Part shown: positions 18,645-26,876 of the stretch, one piece after another
Layout of the letters: each line of letters begins with the position of its first letter
Position numbering within the stretch: position 1 is the stretch's first letter
NCBI GenBank assembly: GCA_025464875.1
Contig: JAODMV010000238.1
Coordinates: 1 to 36,614, forward strand
Reading direction: 5' to 3'
Length of the DNA stretch: 36,614 bases
From: Arthrobacter sp.
GTDB taxonomy: Bacteria > Actinomycetota > Actinomycetes > Actinomycetales > Micrococcaceae
Notes under the pieces: generated by a model
What the model saw: the letters and a program-made list of their open reading frames with translations, nothing else
Told to the model about the DNA's origin: nothing
Databases searched by the model: none
Made by a program: the position numbers and the translations under genes

Positions 18645-19049
18645 CTACTCCGCCGCGGAACGTGCCTTCTTGGCGTCCTTCTTCGCCGCCTCATCCTTGA
18701 CCCGCTGGGCTTCGGTACGCACGGCAGCGTGGGTGGCGCGCTCGGTCACCAGCCACGCCGGGGGAGCCTGCAGCAGCGCGGTGATATCCGCCGTCGTCAG
18801 CGCCTCCTCGACGCCGCCGCGGGCCAGCCCGCTGATGGAGACGTTCAGTTTCTGCGCCACCACGGGACGGGGATGCGGGCCGTTGCGGCGCAGTTCCGCG
18901 AGCCACTCCGGCGGGTTGGCCTGGAGCTCGGCGAATTCGGCGCGGGTAATGAGCGAATCCTGGAACTCCTGGGGCGTTGCGGGCAGGTAGATGCCAAGCT
19001 TCTTGGCAACGGTGGCCGGCTTCAGGGACTGGGAGTTTGCAGAGTTCAT
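18645..19049 (-). CDS. DUF5997-like protein
   Basis: MNSANSQSLKPATVAKKLGIYLPATPQEFQDSLITRAEFAELQANPPEWLAELRRNGPHPRPVVAQKLNVSISGLARGG...: recalled as the DUF5997 pattern, divergent from a LysR-SBD gene. Confidence 0.7.
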   Translation of the reverse strand: MNSANSQSLKPATVAKKLGIYLPATPQEFQDSLITRAEFAELQANPPEWLAELRRNGPHPRPVVAQKLNVSISGLARGGVEEALTTADITALLQAPPAWLVTERATHAAVRTEAQRVKDEAAKKDAKKARSAAE

Positions 19050-19155
19050 GCTTCAAGGGTATCCGGCTGTTCGCCCGAAGGGGGACATAGAGCGCACCAA
19101 CAGCTGGGCAGCCCGCAGCGACGCCGGAGACCGGCACTGGCGGTACTGTGAACTT

Positions 19156-19902
19156 GTGCCCGCCGAAGATGAATCCCCAGAAACCCACGACGTTTCCGCC
19201 CCCGCCGAAGCCACTGTACGGGAGCTGCGCTTCGCATTCGTGGCCGGCGTCACTCCAGGCAAGTGGATCCGGCGCTGGGAAGAGCGGATGCCGGACGTTC
19301 CGCTGCGCTCCTTTATGTCCGACGACGGCGCCCAGGAGACCGTTCTGCGCGACGGCACCGCTGATCTGAGCTTCGTCCGGCTTCCCGTCGAGCGCGAAGG
19401 CCTCAGCGTCATCCGCCTGTACGAGGAACAGCCGGTGGTGGTGGCCCCTAAGGGGCACGAGATTTCGGTGTTCGAGGAAGTGGCCTTGGAGGACCTGTCC
19501 GCGGAGACCCTCCTGGACGTCCAGGAGCTCGGCGGCGCCGAGATGGCGCTTCGGGTGGTGGCCTCCGGTGCCGGCCTCGCCATCCTGCCGATGTCCGTCG
19601 CCCGGCACTTTAACGTCAAGGACACCGTGGCGCGGAAGCTCACCGGCGCCCCCGCCACCGAGATCGGCCTGGCCTGGCCCAGCGAAGCCACCGATGAAGT
19701 GATCGAGGAGTTCATTGGGATCGTCCGTGGCCGCACCGCAGCCAGTTCCCGCCAGCCTTCCGCGCAGCAGGAGAAGCCCAAGAGGGAACCGAAGCCGGAC
19801 CGGCGGGGCACTGGCGTCAAAAAGCCCAAGGTGGCGCAGCGCTACGCGCCGAACCCGGACAAGGGCCGCGGCAAGGGATCCCGCAAAAAGGGCAAACGCT
19901 AG
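19156..19902 (+). CDS. LysR-type substrate-binding domain protein lacking an N-terminal HTH
   Basis: GTG start (VPAEDESPETHDVSAPAEATVRELRFAFVAGVTPGKWIRRWEERMPDVPL...); periplasmic-binding-like fold (DGTADLSFVRLP..., AGLAILPMSVARHF) and lysine-rich tail KKPKVAQRYAPNPDKGRGKGSRKKGKR; no wHTH. Confidence 0.75.
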   Translation: MPAEDESPETHDVSAPAEATVRELRFAFVAGVTPGKWIRRWEERMPDVPLRSFMSDDGAQETVLRDGTADLSFVRLPVEREGLSVIRLYEEQPVVVAPKGHEISVFEEVALEDLSAETLLDVQELGGAEMALRVVASGAGLAILPMSVARHFNVKDTVARKLTGAPATEIGLAWPSEATDEVIEEFIGIVRGRTAASSRQPSAQQEKPKREPKPDRRGTGVKKPKVAQRYAPNPDKGRGKGSRKKGKR

Positions 19903-20234
19903 GCCGTGCAGGCGTCTTTCAAAGCCTTCACGGATTCGGCTGGTACCTGATCCCCCGATGCCGCGATCTGTCGCAGCGGGGTCGTGATGTCCGAAGGGAC
20001 ACCCGCGGTCTCCGCCGCGGCTACGAGGCCGCCCAACAGTTCCTTGTCCTGGACGCTCACCAGGCCGTCTTCCACGACCGCACACACCTGCTTTCGGACC
20101 TCGTCCGCGGCCGCGCCGGCAACCTTGGACGCTGCATCACTGGCGGCGCCCTGGGCGGCTTCCTGAACTTGGCCGCAGCCCGTCAGCATCAGGATGAGTG
20201 AAGCGGCGGACAGCGCGGCGAGCTTACTTTTCAT
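19899..20234 (-). CDS. Putative lipoprotein
   Basis: MKSKLAALSAASLILMLTGCGQVQEAAQG...: signal peptide with lipobox LTGC. Confidence 0.8.
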   Translation of the reverse strand: MKSKLAALSAASLILMLTGCGQVQEAAQGAASDAASKVAGAAADEVRKQVCAVVEDGLVSVQDKELLGGLVAAAETAGVPSDITTPLRQIAASGDQVPAESVKALKDACTA

Positions 20235-20335
20235 GCCTTAAGCCTAACAAGCGGCGCAACCTTCCCGCCCCCGGGCCGCGGCGGGATCCCGGCCGAACCA
20301 TGTTCCTAGCGCGCGGGCCCACGTAGGCTCAGGCT

Positions 20336-20656
20336 GTGGATATTGTCGAATTCTTGTCCCAACGGATCAAAGAAGACGAAGCCGCCGCGCAGAGACTGCT
20401 CAGCGACCGTTCGGTGTCCGAGTCTGGCAAATGGTATGAATGGCGCCTGCTCCGCGAGTGCGAGGCCAAAAGAAGACTTCTTGGCATCACGGAATCCGCA
20501 CGGCAGGCCGCCCTGGCCACGATGATCAGCAGCGCGGCCAGGGATCTCCCATGGATTCCGGAAGTCATCGAATGGACGACGCTTTCGTTGAACGCCCTTG
20601 CCCTGCCGTACTCGGACCACCCCGACTTTCAGGATGCCTGGAAGCTGTCCCCCTAG
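20336..20656 (+). CDS. DUF6221-like hypothetical protein
   Basis: (GTG)DIVEFLSQRIKEDEAAAQRLL...LLRECEAKRRLLG...LNALALPYSDHPDFQDAWKLSP: recalled DUF6221 pattern. Confidence 0.7.
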   Translation: MDIVEFLSQRIKEDEAAAQRLLSDRSVSESGKWYEWRLLRECEAKRRLLGITESARQAALATMISSAARDLPWIPEVIEWTTLSLNALALPYSDHPDFQDAWKLSP

Positions 20657-20742
20657 TGGGCGGGCCGGCCCCCTCGGGTCCGGACGCCGGGCACGGCCAG
20701 GACCAGGATGCCGAAAAGGATGCCGACAATTCCCCGGACCAT
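20653..20742 (-). CDS. Possible 29-aa membrane micropeptide
   Basis: MVRGIVGILFGILVLAVPGVRTRGGRPAH*: one hydrophobic helix and a basic tail; below the ORF-track cutoff. Stop codon overlaps the DUF6221 stop. Confidence 0.25.
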   Translation of the reverse strand: MVRGIVGILFGILVLAVPGVRTRGGRPAH

Positions 20743-20896
20743 TAACGCGGTGCCGCAGCCTATGAATAAACGTTGTGACACCGTGCCTGGCAAAGCCGCA
20801 CACCTCTCTCAGGGATATTGGTTGCGGATCGTAGATACGAGCACCACGGGCAGCCGTGCAGGGCCCTCGGGGCGGCGCGCGGAAATGAGCCCCGGC

Positions 20897-22048
20897 CTAG
20901 CGCTGTGCCAGATCTCCCAAGGTCACGTTCACGTTTTTCGTGGCCTGGCCACGCCGCACCACGACCTCGACTTTGTCGCCCGGATCCTTCTTGCGGAGCT
21001 CCGCCAGGAGGTCGGTCACGGACTCTATCTTCTGGCCGGCGAACTCGGTGATGATGTCTCCGGGCTGGATGCCGGCCCTGTCGGCGGGGCCGTCACGGGC
21101 GACGTCGACCACCAACGACCCCGATGTCGTGGGGAGGTTGAAGCGTTGGGCGATCTCCGGGGTGAGCTCAGTCGGGACGATGCCCAGGGCGGCGTGCCTG
21201 ACCACCCCGCTCTTCAGGATCTGTTCCGCGACATCGAGAACTGTCGCCGTGGGGGTCACGAACCCGATCGCCACCGCGCCGGTGCTCGGCGGCAGATAGG
21301 CTTCAGCGAGCCCAATGACCTCGGAGTTGCCATTGACAACGGGACCCCCGGAATTGCCCGGTGAGATCGGCGCGTCGGTCTGGATGAGGTCGAGCAGCCC
21401 TTGTGGCGCCCCCTCGGAGGGAGGCATGTTGCGGTGCAGGCCGGAAACGATGCCGGCAGTAACGGTCTGCTCGAGGCCCAAGGGGCTGCCGATGACAACC
21501 GCGAGCTGCCCGACCACGGGGACCGAGGACGAGAACTTGGCGGCCGGAAGGTTGCCCCGATCGGCCTTGACCACCGCGACGTCGGTCGGGTTGTCAGCAC
21601 CCACGACGGTCGCCTCTGCCTGGGTCCCGTCGGCGAAGACGATCTTCATACTCTCGAAGGGCCGTTTCTGCTGGTCCACGACAACGTGGGCGTCGGTGAG
21701 GATCGTGCCGTCAGCGTTGTAGACAACGCCGCTCCCCACGCCCTCCGGCGTTCGGATCGTGACCACGGAGGGCTCGACTTCCTTGACAACCCTGGGAACG
21801 ACCGAAAGGTCTCCGGTGGAACTTGAATCGCCCGTGGTGGCAGTCGCTGGCGGGGAGGGTGCAGGGCCGCTCTGGCCGGTGCATGCGGGGGCGGCGATGA
21901 GTAGTCCGCAGCTGAGGACGGCCGCCAGCCCTGCCCTGCGTACGCGAGAAGAGCCGGCGGGCGGCCCGGCTGTCTTGTTCGCGCCCACTGGATTTCGCGC
22001 CGTCCTGATCACACCCTTGAGTCTGCTCCGCGGCCGATGCCGGCGCAT
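20897..22048 (-). CDS. HtrA/DegP-like trypsin-family serine protease with C-terminal PDZ
   Basis: TILTDAHVVV (His), ADNPTDVAVVK (Asp), TDAPISPGNSGGPVVN (Ser); PDZ: GSLVVDVARDGPADRAGIQPGDIITEFAGQKIESVTDLLAELRKKDPGDKVEVVVRR. N-terminal hydrophobic segment. Confidence 0.92.
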   Translation of the reverse strand: MRRHRPRSRLKGVIRTARNPVGANKTAGPPAGSSRVRRAGLAAVLSCGLLIAAPACTGQSGPAPSPPATATTGDSSSTGDLSVVPRVVKEVEPSVVTIRTPEGVGSGVVYNADGTILTDAHVVVDQQKRPFESMKIVFADGTQAEATVVGADNPTDVAVVKADRGNLPAAKFSSSVPVVGQLAVVIGSPLGLEQTVTAGIVSGLHRNMPPSEGAPQGLLDLIQTDAPISPGNSGGPVVNGNSEVIGLAEAYLPPSTGAVAIGFVTPTATVLDVAEQILKSGVVRHAALGIVPTELTPEIAQRFNLPTTSGSLVVDVARDGPADRAGIQPGDIITEFAGQKIESVTDLLAELRKKDPGDKVEVVVRRGQATKNVNVTLGDLAQR

Positions 22049-22146
22049 GACCCCCTGATGTCCAAAAAGCTGCCGCTGATTGGACCCGGCAGGCCCACGT
22101 GCGGCGGTTGCGTCCGGTCCGGCATGGACGTCCAGACCTTAATTGT

Positions 22147-22170
22147 CCCGGCTAGCGGCCCGGCTAGCGG
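22147..22170. repeat. 12-bp tandem repeat CCCGGCTAGCGG x2
   Basis: Two perfect adjacent copies in the htrA-pucR intergenic region. Confidence 0.8.
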
Positions 22171-22257
22171 CCCGGTGCCGCTGTCGCGCCGTGGCGGGAG
22201 AAACGTGGTGGGAGAAAGTTGTGCCCGCGTCGCGTTGGTCTCTGGCAGCCGCAGCGT

Positions 22258-22468
22258 GTTCGAAACTCCCGGCCGTCTCGCGTCCTGGGCCGGCGTCTGC
22301 CCTGGATCCAACGAATCGGCCGGCCGGATCAAATCCGCCCACATCCTGCCGGCAACAAATACCGCAAAGCCGCTCTGGGCACCGCCGCGCTGGCCGCCTC
22401 CCGGAGCAATCAGGAAACTCGACAGCCTCGGCTTCGAAGCACCCATCACCCCGGCCACCGCAGCCTGA
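22258..22468 (+). pseudogene. IS110-family transposase C-terminal remnant (frameshifted)
   Basis: One frame reads VFETPGRLASWAGVCPGSNESAGRIKS; after a shift near 22345 another frame reads PAGNKYRKAALGTAALAASRS. Together they reproduce the IS110/IS116/IS902 C-terminal signature (LASWAG.CPGNNESAGKRKSG..R.GNKYLR.ALG.AA.AA.R). Confidence 0.72.
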
Positions 22469-22474
22469 CCCGCC

Positions 22475-24106
22475 TTACTTTCGTATCAGATAGTCGGGAC
22501 GGATCCGCCAGGCGCGGGTGGCGACGTGCAGGTTGAGCCGGATCTCGGGGTCGGCCAGATCGAATCCAGTGATCTGCCGGATGGACTTCAGCCGGTAGCG
22601 CAGGGTGCTTCGATGAATGGTCAGGCTCTCGGCCGTACTGTCATAGTTGCCGCCATGGTCCAAGTACTGGGCCAGGGTATGCACCAGGTCCGAGCCGCGG
22701 CTGCCATCGTTGCGTAGCAGGGTACCGAGCCATTCGTCGACATAGCCGGCGAGGTCCGGCTCGCCGCCGGTGGTGTCGAGAATGCGGTAGATACCCAGCT
22801 GATCAAAGCGGGTGACGCCGTGCGGCTCGATTGAATTGGCCCGAATGTGCAGGGCACGCAGGGCTTCGGCGAAAGAGCGCGGAAGCTGGGCAACGTCCCG
22901 GCACGGGCCCCCGATTCCGACTGCGCCGGTCTCGCTGTGCAGGAGCCGGGCCAGGACCGGAAAGAGCACCGCTCCGACAGGCTCCCCGGCGGCCACGGCG
23001 ACGGTCATGTCCGGACGCCGTGAGACCAGGGCGGCGGTGTGGAGCTCCCAGAGAGCCTTCCGCAAGGCAACGGGTACCGAATCGTCAGCCGCCACGGCTT
23101 GCCATTGCACGGCAACCACGTGTTGCGGGGAGGTGAGGTCATATCCGAGTGCCTCTGCCCGCGAAACTGCGGCCGTCTCGTCCATCCCGGCCACGAGTTC
23201 GTCTACGAGGTCACGGCCAAGCCTCAATTCGACCTGGGCGAGGTTGCGGCGGTGCGCCAGCTCGACGTGCAGAATCCGCCGGGCGTACTCCAAGGCGAAG
23301 ACGTCATCGCTGGTCATTGGCCTGTCGGTTTCCAGCATGCAGATTGCACCCAGGACGTCGCCTCCCGGCAGGACCAGTGCCACGAGCCTTCGAGGTTCAT
23401 GGACGGGGTATCCCGAGGCCAGCCAGAGTTGCGCTGTCCGTGACCGCGCGCCCGGCCCGGGGCGGGCGTAAGGGCGGCCAGGCCCGATGCCGGCCGTAGC
23501 ACGGATGTGGCCGAACGCGTCCTCGATGCAAATGGGATGTCCCGTCACGTCTGACAGGACGTCTGCCAGCAGGCTCTCGCGGGACGCCGACGGCCCGAGC
23601 TCGGCGGTCAGGGTGCGGTCCAAGGCGTTCTGGATCGCAGCGCGCGCTTGAAGCTGCTGGATCGTCGCAGAGAGGGACACGAGGCGCTCGTCGGTGTCTT
23701 TCCGGCGGTCTTCGGGGTGGGGCATCTGGACGGCTTTGGTGCCCGGGTGTTCCAGGGTGTTCTTGGCCAGAACGGTCGTCGCTGTCCCCGCCAGGGCCCG
23801 GAGCTGTTTCAGCTGCTGAGGACCTGGAGCGTTTCGTGCGGACAGCACCAAACAGCCGTTGAGCCTACCCTCGGGGCCAAAGGTGAACAGCGCGTACCGC
23901 CACCCCGGTCCGGAGTGCGGCAACTCCCCGTCCCGGCAAAGGAGGCGGCCGACCTCCTGATCCTGAGTCGTCCCCCCGCGTCCGGGACTCGGTTGCAACT
24001 GGCCGTTCACGGCCAGGTAGGAATCCTCCAGGTCACAAAAAGACAGCTTCGAAACCGCCCTCGCGGCTGTGGTCAGGACTTGCACGGCCTTAAATCCATC
24101 GAACAT
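22475..24106 (-). CDS. PucR-family (CdaR-like) transcriptional regulator with N-terminal sensory (GAF-like) regions
   Basis: C-terminal PucR HTH: LVHTLAQYLDHGGNYDSTAESLTIHRSTLRYRLKSIRQITGFDLADPEIRLNLHVATRAWRI. N-terminal half with hydrophobic GAF-like blocks. Probable start at 24106 (MFDGFKAVQVL). Confidence 0.85.
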   Translation of the reverse strand: MFDGFKAVQVLTTAARAVSKLSFCDLEDSYLAVNGQLQPSPGRGGTTQDQEVGRLLCRDGELPHSGPGWRYALFTFGPEGRLNGCLVLSARNAPGPQQLKQLRALAGTATTVLAKNTLEHPGTKAVQMPHPEDRRKDTDERLVSLSATIQQLQARAAIQNALDRTLTAELGPSASRESLLADVLSDVTGHPICIEDAFGHIRATAGIGPGRPYARPGPGARSRTAQLWLASGYPVHEPRRLVALVLPGGDVLGAICMLETDRPMTSDDVFALEYARRILHVELAHRRNLAQVELRLGRDLVDELVAGMDETAAVSRAEALGYDLTSPQHVVAVQWQAVAADDSVPVALRKALWELHTAALVSRRPDMTVAVAAGEPVGAVLFPVLARLLHSETGAVGIGGPCRDVAQLPRSFAEALRALHIRANSIEPHGVTRFDQLGIYRILDTTGGEPDLAGYVDEWLGTLLRNDGSRGSDLVHTLAQYLDHGGNYDSTAESLTIHRSTLRYRLKSIRQITGFDLADPEIRLNLHVATRAWRIRPDYLIRK

Positions 24107-24214
24107 CGTGGACCCGCGTCTCCGCTCGAAACTGAGGGGGTCTTGCAGGGGGAGAGATGTCCGTCTAGACCGGTCCGGCTGCCCCCTGTTCTTCGAGGAT
24201 ACGCCTATCGATTG

Positions 24215-24231
24215 TGGACCTGCTAGGTCCA
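24215..24231. promoter_or_regulatory. Inverted repeat TGGACCT-GCT-AGGTCCA in the pucR-dnaK divergent intergenic region
   Basis: Perfect 7-bp arms, 3-nt spacer; TGGACC recurs at 24248, 33 bp downstream. Confidence 0.5.
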
Positions 24232-24432
24232 TTTCCGGGAAGTTATTTGGACCCTCGAGGACCATGCCGTCGCTCGGGTCGGAGAGCAGAGTGGAACCTA
24301 GAACGCCCCGTGGCAAGCCTTCGGTTCCAACATGGCGGATTCAGGCACGACAGATCTGAAATGCGGCGTCAATCAGGGCGGACGCCGCCGCACGGGACCG
24401 GTCGGGCCCCTCATGAACCGGAGTAAATCATC

Positions 24433-26322
24433 ATGGCCAAAGCAGTAGGAATCGATCTCGGAACCACCAACTCGGTGATCGCCGTGTGGGAAGGCGGCGA
24501 GGCTCGCGTCATCCCGAACGCGGAAGGAGCCAGGACCACGCCCTCGGTGGTGGCGTACACGGACACCGGCGAACGACTCGTGGGGCAGTTGGCCCGCAGG
24601 CAGTCGATCCTCAATCCCAAGGGAACCATCACGTCGGCTAAGCGCTTCATCGGCCGGCGCTATGACGAGATCACGGATGAGGCAAAAGCCGTCAGTTTCG
24701 ACGTCGTAGCGGACGAGAACGGCCTGGCGCGTTTCAAGGTCCACGAGAAATTGATTGCACCAGAGGAGGTCAGTGCGCTCGTTCTCCGCAAACTCGCGGA
24801 CGACGCCTCGAAACAGCTGGGCGAAAAGGTGACGGAGGCTGTCATTACCGTTCCCGCGTACTTCAACGACGCGCAGCGCACTGCGACCAAGGATGCGGGC
24901 CGGATTGCCGGCCTGGAAGTCCTGCGCATCATCAACGAACCCACCGCGGCGGCCTTGGCCTACGGCATTGACAAACGTGAGCATGAGACGGTGCTGGTGT
25001 TCGACCTGGGCGGCGGAACCTTCGACGTGAGCCTGCTGGACGTCGGCGACGGGGTGGTGGAGGTCCGCTCGACCGCGGGCGACTCACACCTCGGTGGCGA
25101 CGATTTTGACCGCCGTCTGGTCGACTATCTGGCCGATGAATTCCAGAAGGAGACCGGAATCGACCTCCGAACGGACCCCCAGGCGTTGCAGCGCCTGTTC
25201 GAGGCGGCCGAGAAGGCCAAGGTTGAGCTCAGTTCTGTCACCCAGACGCAGGTCAATCTTCCCTTTATCACGGCCGACGCGACGGGCCCCAAGCACCTGA
25301 CCAGCACCATCCGGCGGTCCGTCTTCGAGGACCTCACCCACGACCTCGTCGAGCGCACGATGGGGCCGGTGCAGCAGGCGATGACGGACGCCAAAGTCAC
25401 CGCCAATGACATCGACGAAGTGATTCTGGTGGGCGGCTCCACCCGCATTCCTGCGGTACAGAACCTCGTGCGGCGGCTGACGGGCGGCAAAGAGCCGAAT
25501 ATGAGCGTCAATCCGGACGAAGTCGTGGCAATCGGCGCGGCGATCCAGGCTGGCGTGCTCAAGGGCGAGGTGTCCGATGTCCTGCTGCTGGACGTCGTAC
25601 CGCTCTCCCTGGGTGTTGAGACCCGCGGCGGCGTCATGACCAAGATCATCGAACGCAACACGACCATCCCCGCCCGGCGCAGTGAAGTCTTCTCCACAGC
25701 GGAGGACAACCAGCCCGCCGTCGACGTGGTGGCCCTGCAGGGCGAGCGTGAACTGGCGGCGGACAACCGGGTGCTGGGACGCTTCCAGCTGGGCGATATC
25801 CGTCCGGCACCACGCGGGGAACCGCAGGTGGAGGTCACCTTCGACGTCGACGCCAACGGCATCCTGAACGTCACCGCGCGCGACAAGGACACGGGCAAGG
25901 AGCAGGGCATCACCATCAGTGAAGGCTCCAACCTCGACGCCAAGGAAGTCGAGCGCATGATTTCCGAGGCCGAGGCCCACAGGAACGAGGATGTGCAGAA
26001 CCGCGAGCGGATCGATACCCTCAACGAGCTCGATGCGGTGGCCTACCGCGTTGAGCGGACGGTGAACGAACTCGGTGACGCGGTCCCGGCGCACGACAAG
26101 GCCCGGGCGGAACTGCTGATCGGGCAGGCACGCGAAGCGGTCAGCAACCAGGCGGAGGTCTCCGCCGCGAGGGAACTCATCTCCGAACTTCAGCAACTGC
26201 AGGCGGCACTCACTGCAGCGGCCTCCTCCACGGCCACGGCCGGGGCGTCCGGCCAGCAGCCCGGAGCGTCCAGCGACGCAGAGGACGAGGACATCGTCGA
26301 CGCAGATTTTGACCGCGGCTAG
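24433..26322 (+). CDS. dnaK: Molecular chaperone DnaK (Hsp70)
   Basis: [85 protein letters not shown]; acidic tail [13 protein letters not shown]. Confidence 0.97.
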   Translation: MAKAVGIDLGTTNSVIAVWEGGEARVIPNAEGARTTPSVVAYTDTGERLVGQLARRQSILNPKGTITSAKRFIGRRYDEITDEAKAVSFDVVADENGLARFKVHEKLIAPEEVSALVLRKLADDASKQLGEKVTEAVITVPAYFNDAQRTATKDAGRIAGLEVLRIINEPTAAALAYGIDKREHETVLVFDLGGGTFDVSLLDVGDGVVEVRSTAGDSHLGGDDFDRRLVDYLADEFQKETGIDLRTDPQALQRLFEAAEKAKVELSSVTQTQVNLPFITADATGPKHLTSTIRRSVFEDLTHDLVERTMGPVQQAMTDAKVTANDIDEVILVGGSTRIPAVQNLVRRLTGGKEPNMSVNPDEVVAIGAAIQAGVLKGEVSDVLLLDVVPLSLGVETRGGVMTKIIERNTTIPARRSEVFSTAEDNQPAVDVVALQGERELAADNRVLGRFQLGDIRPAPRGEPQVEVTFDVDANGILNVTARDKDTGKEQGITISEGSNLDAKEVERMISEAEAHRNEDVQNRERIDTLNELDAVAYRVERTVNELGDAVPAHDKARAELLIGQAREAVSNQAEVSAARELISELQQLQAALTAAASSTATAGASGQQPGASSDAEDEDIVDADFDRG

Positions 26323-26330
26323 GGGGAGCG

Positions 26331-26876
26331 ATGAGCGACGAGACAGCACCGGGGGGTCAGACCCACCAAGGAAGCGAGCAAACGGAGGCTACCGAATCCA
26401 CCGAACAGGAAACGCAGGCCGCAGCGCAGGCGGATGCCTTGGCTAAAATGGAGGACCAGTGGCGTCGCGCGTTGGCCGACAACGACAACCTGCGAAAGCG
26501 CGCCGTCCGGGACGGCACGCAGCAACGGGCCCAGGAGCGCGCCGCGGTCGCCTTGGCATGGTTACCGATCTTGGACAATCTGGAACTGGCCCTGGCCCAC
26601 GCGCCGGCGGGCGCGGAGGACCCGCTCGTCGAGGGCATAGCCTCCATCCGGAAACAGGCCATCGATACCCTGGCCCGTCAGGGCTACCCCCGCATCGACG
26701 CCGAGAACGTCCCCTTCGATCCGCGCGTCCATGAGGTTGTCAGCGTGGTGGAAACTGACGACGTTTCCCCGGGGACCGTGGTGAGCGTGCTGCGTCCTGG
26801 CTACGGTGGCCCGGACAACACTCTCCGGCCAGCCGCCGTTGTGGTGAGCCGGGCGGTGACCCCGGACCGTGGCTAA
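26331..26876 (+). CDS. grpE: Nucleotide exchange factor GrpE
   Basis: Coiled-coil-like N-terminus; DNDNLRKRAVRDGTQQRAQERAAVALAWLPILDNLELAL...; FDPRVHEVVSVVETDDVSPGTVVSVLRPGYGG. Confidence 0.92.
   Translation: MSDETAPGGQTHQGSEQTEATESTEQETQAAAQADALAKMEDQWRRALADNDNLRKRAVRDGTQQRAQERAAVALAWLPILDNLELALAHAPAGAEDPLVEGIASIRKQAIDTLARQGYPRIDAENVPFDPRVHEVVSVVETDDVSPGTVVSVLRPGYGGPDNTLRPAAVVVSRAVTPDRG

Noticed and set aside
24299-24326. SigH/SigR-like promoter (GAAC-N17-CGGTT) upstream of dnaK
   Set aside because: The -35 element is TAGAAC rather than GGGAAT/GGAAC; too weak to call by eye.
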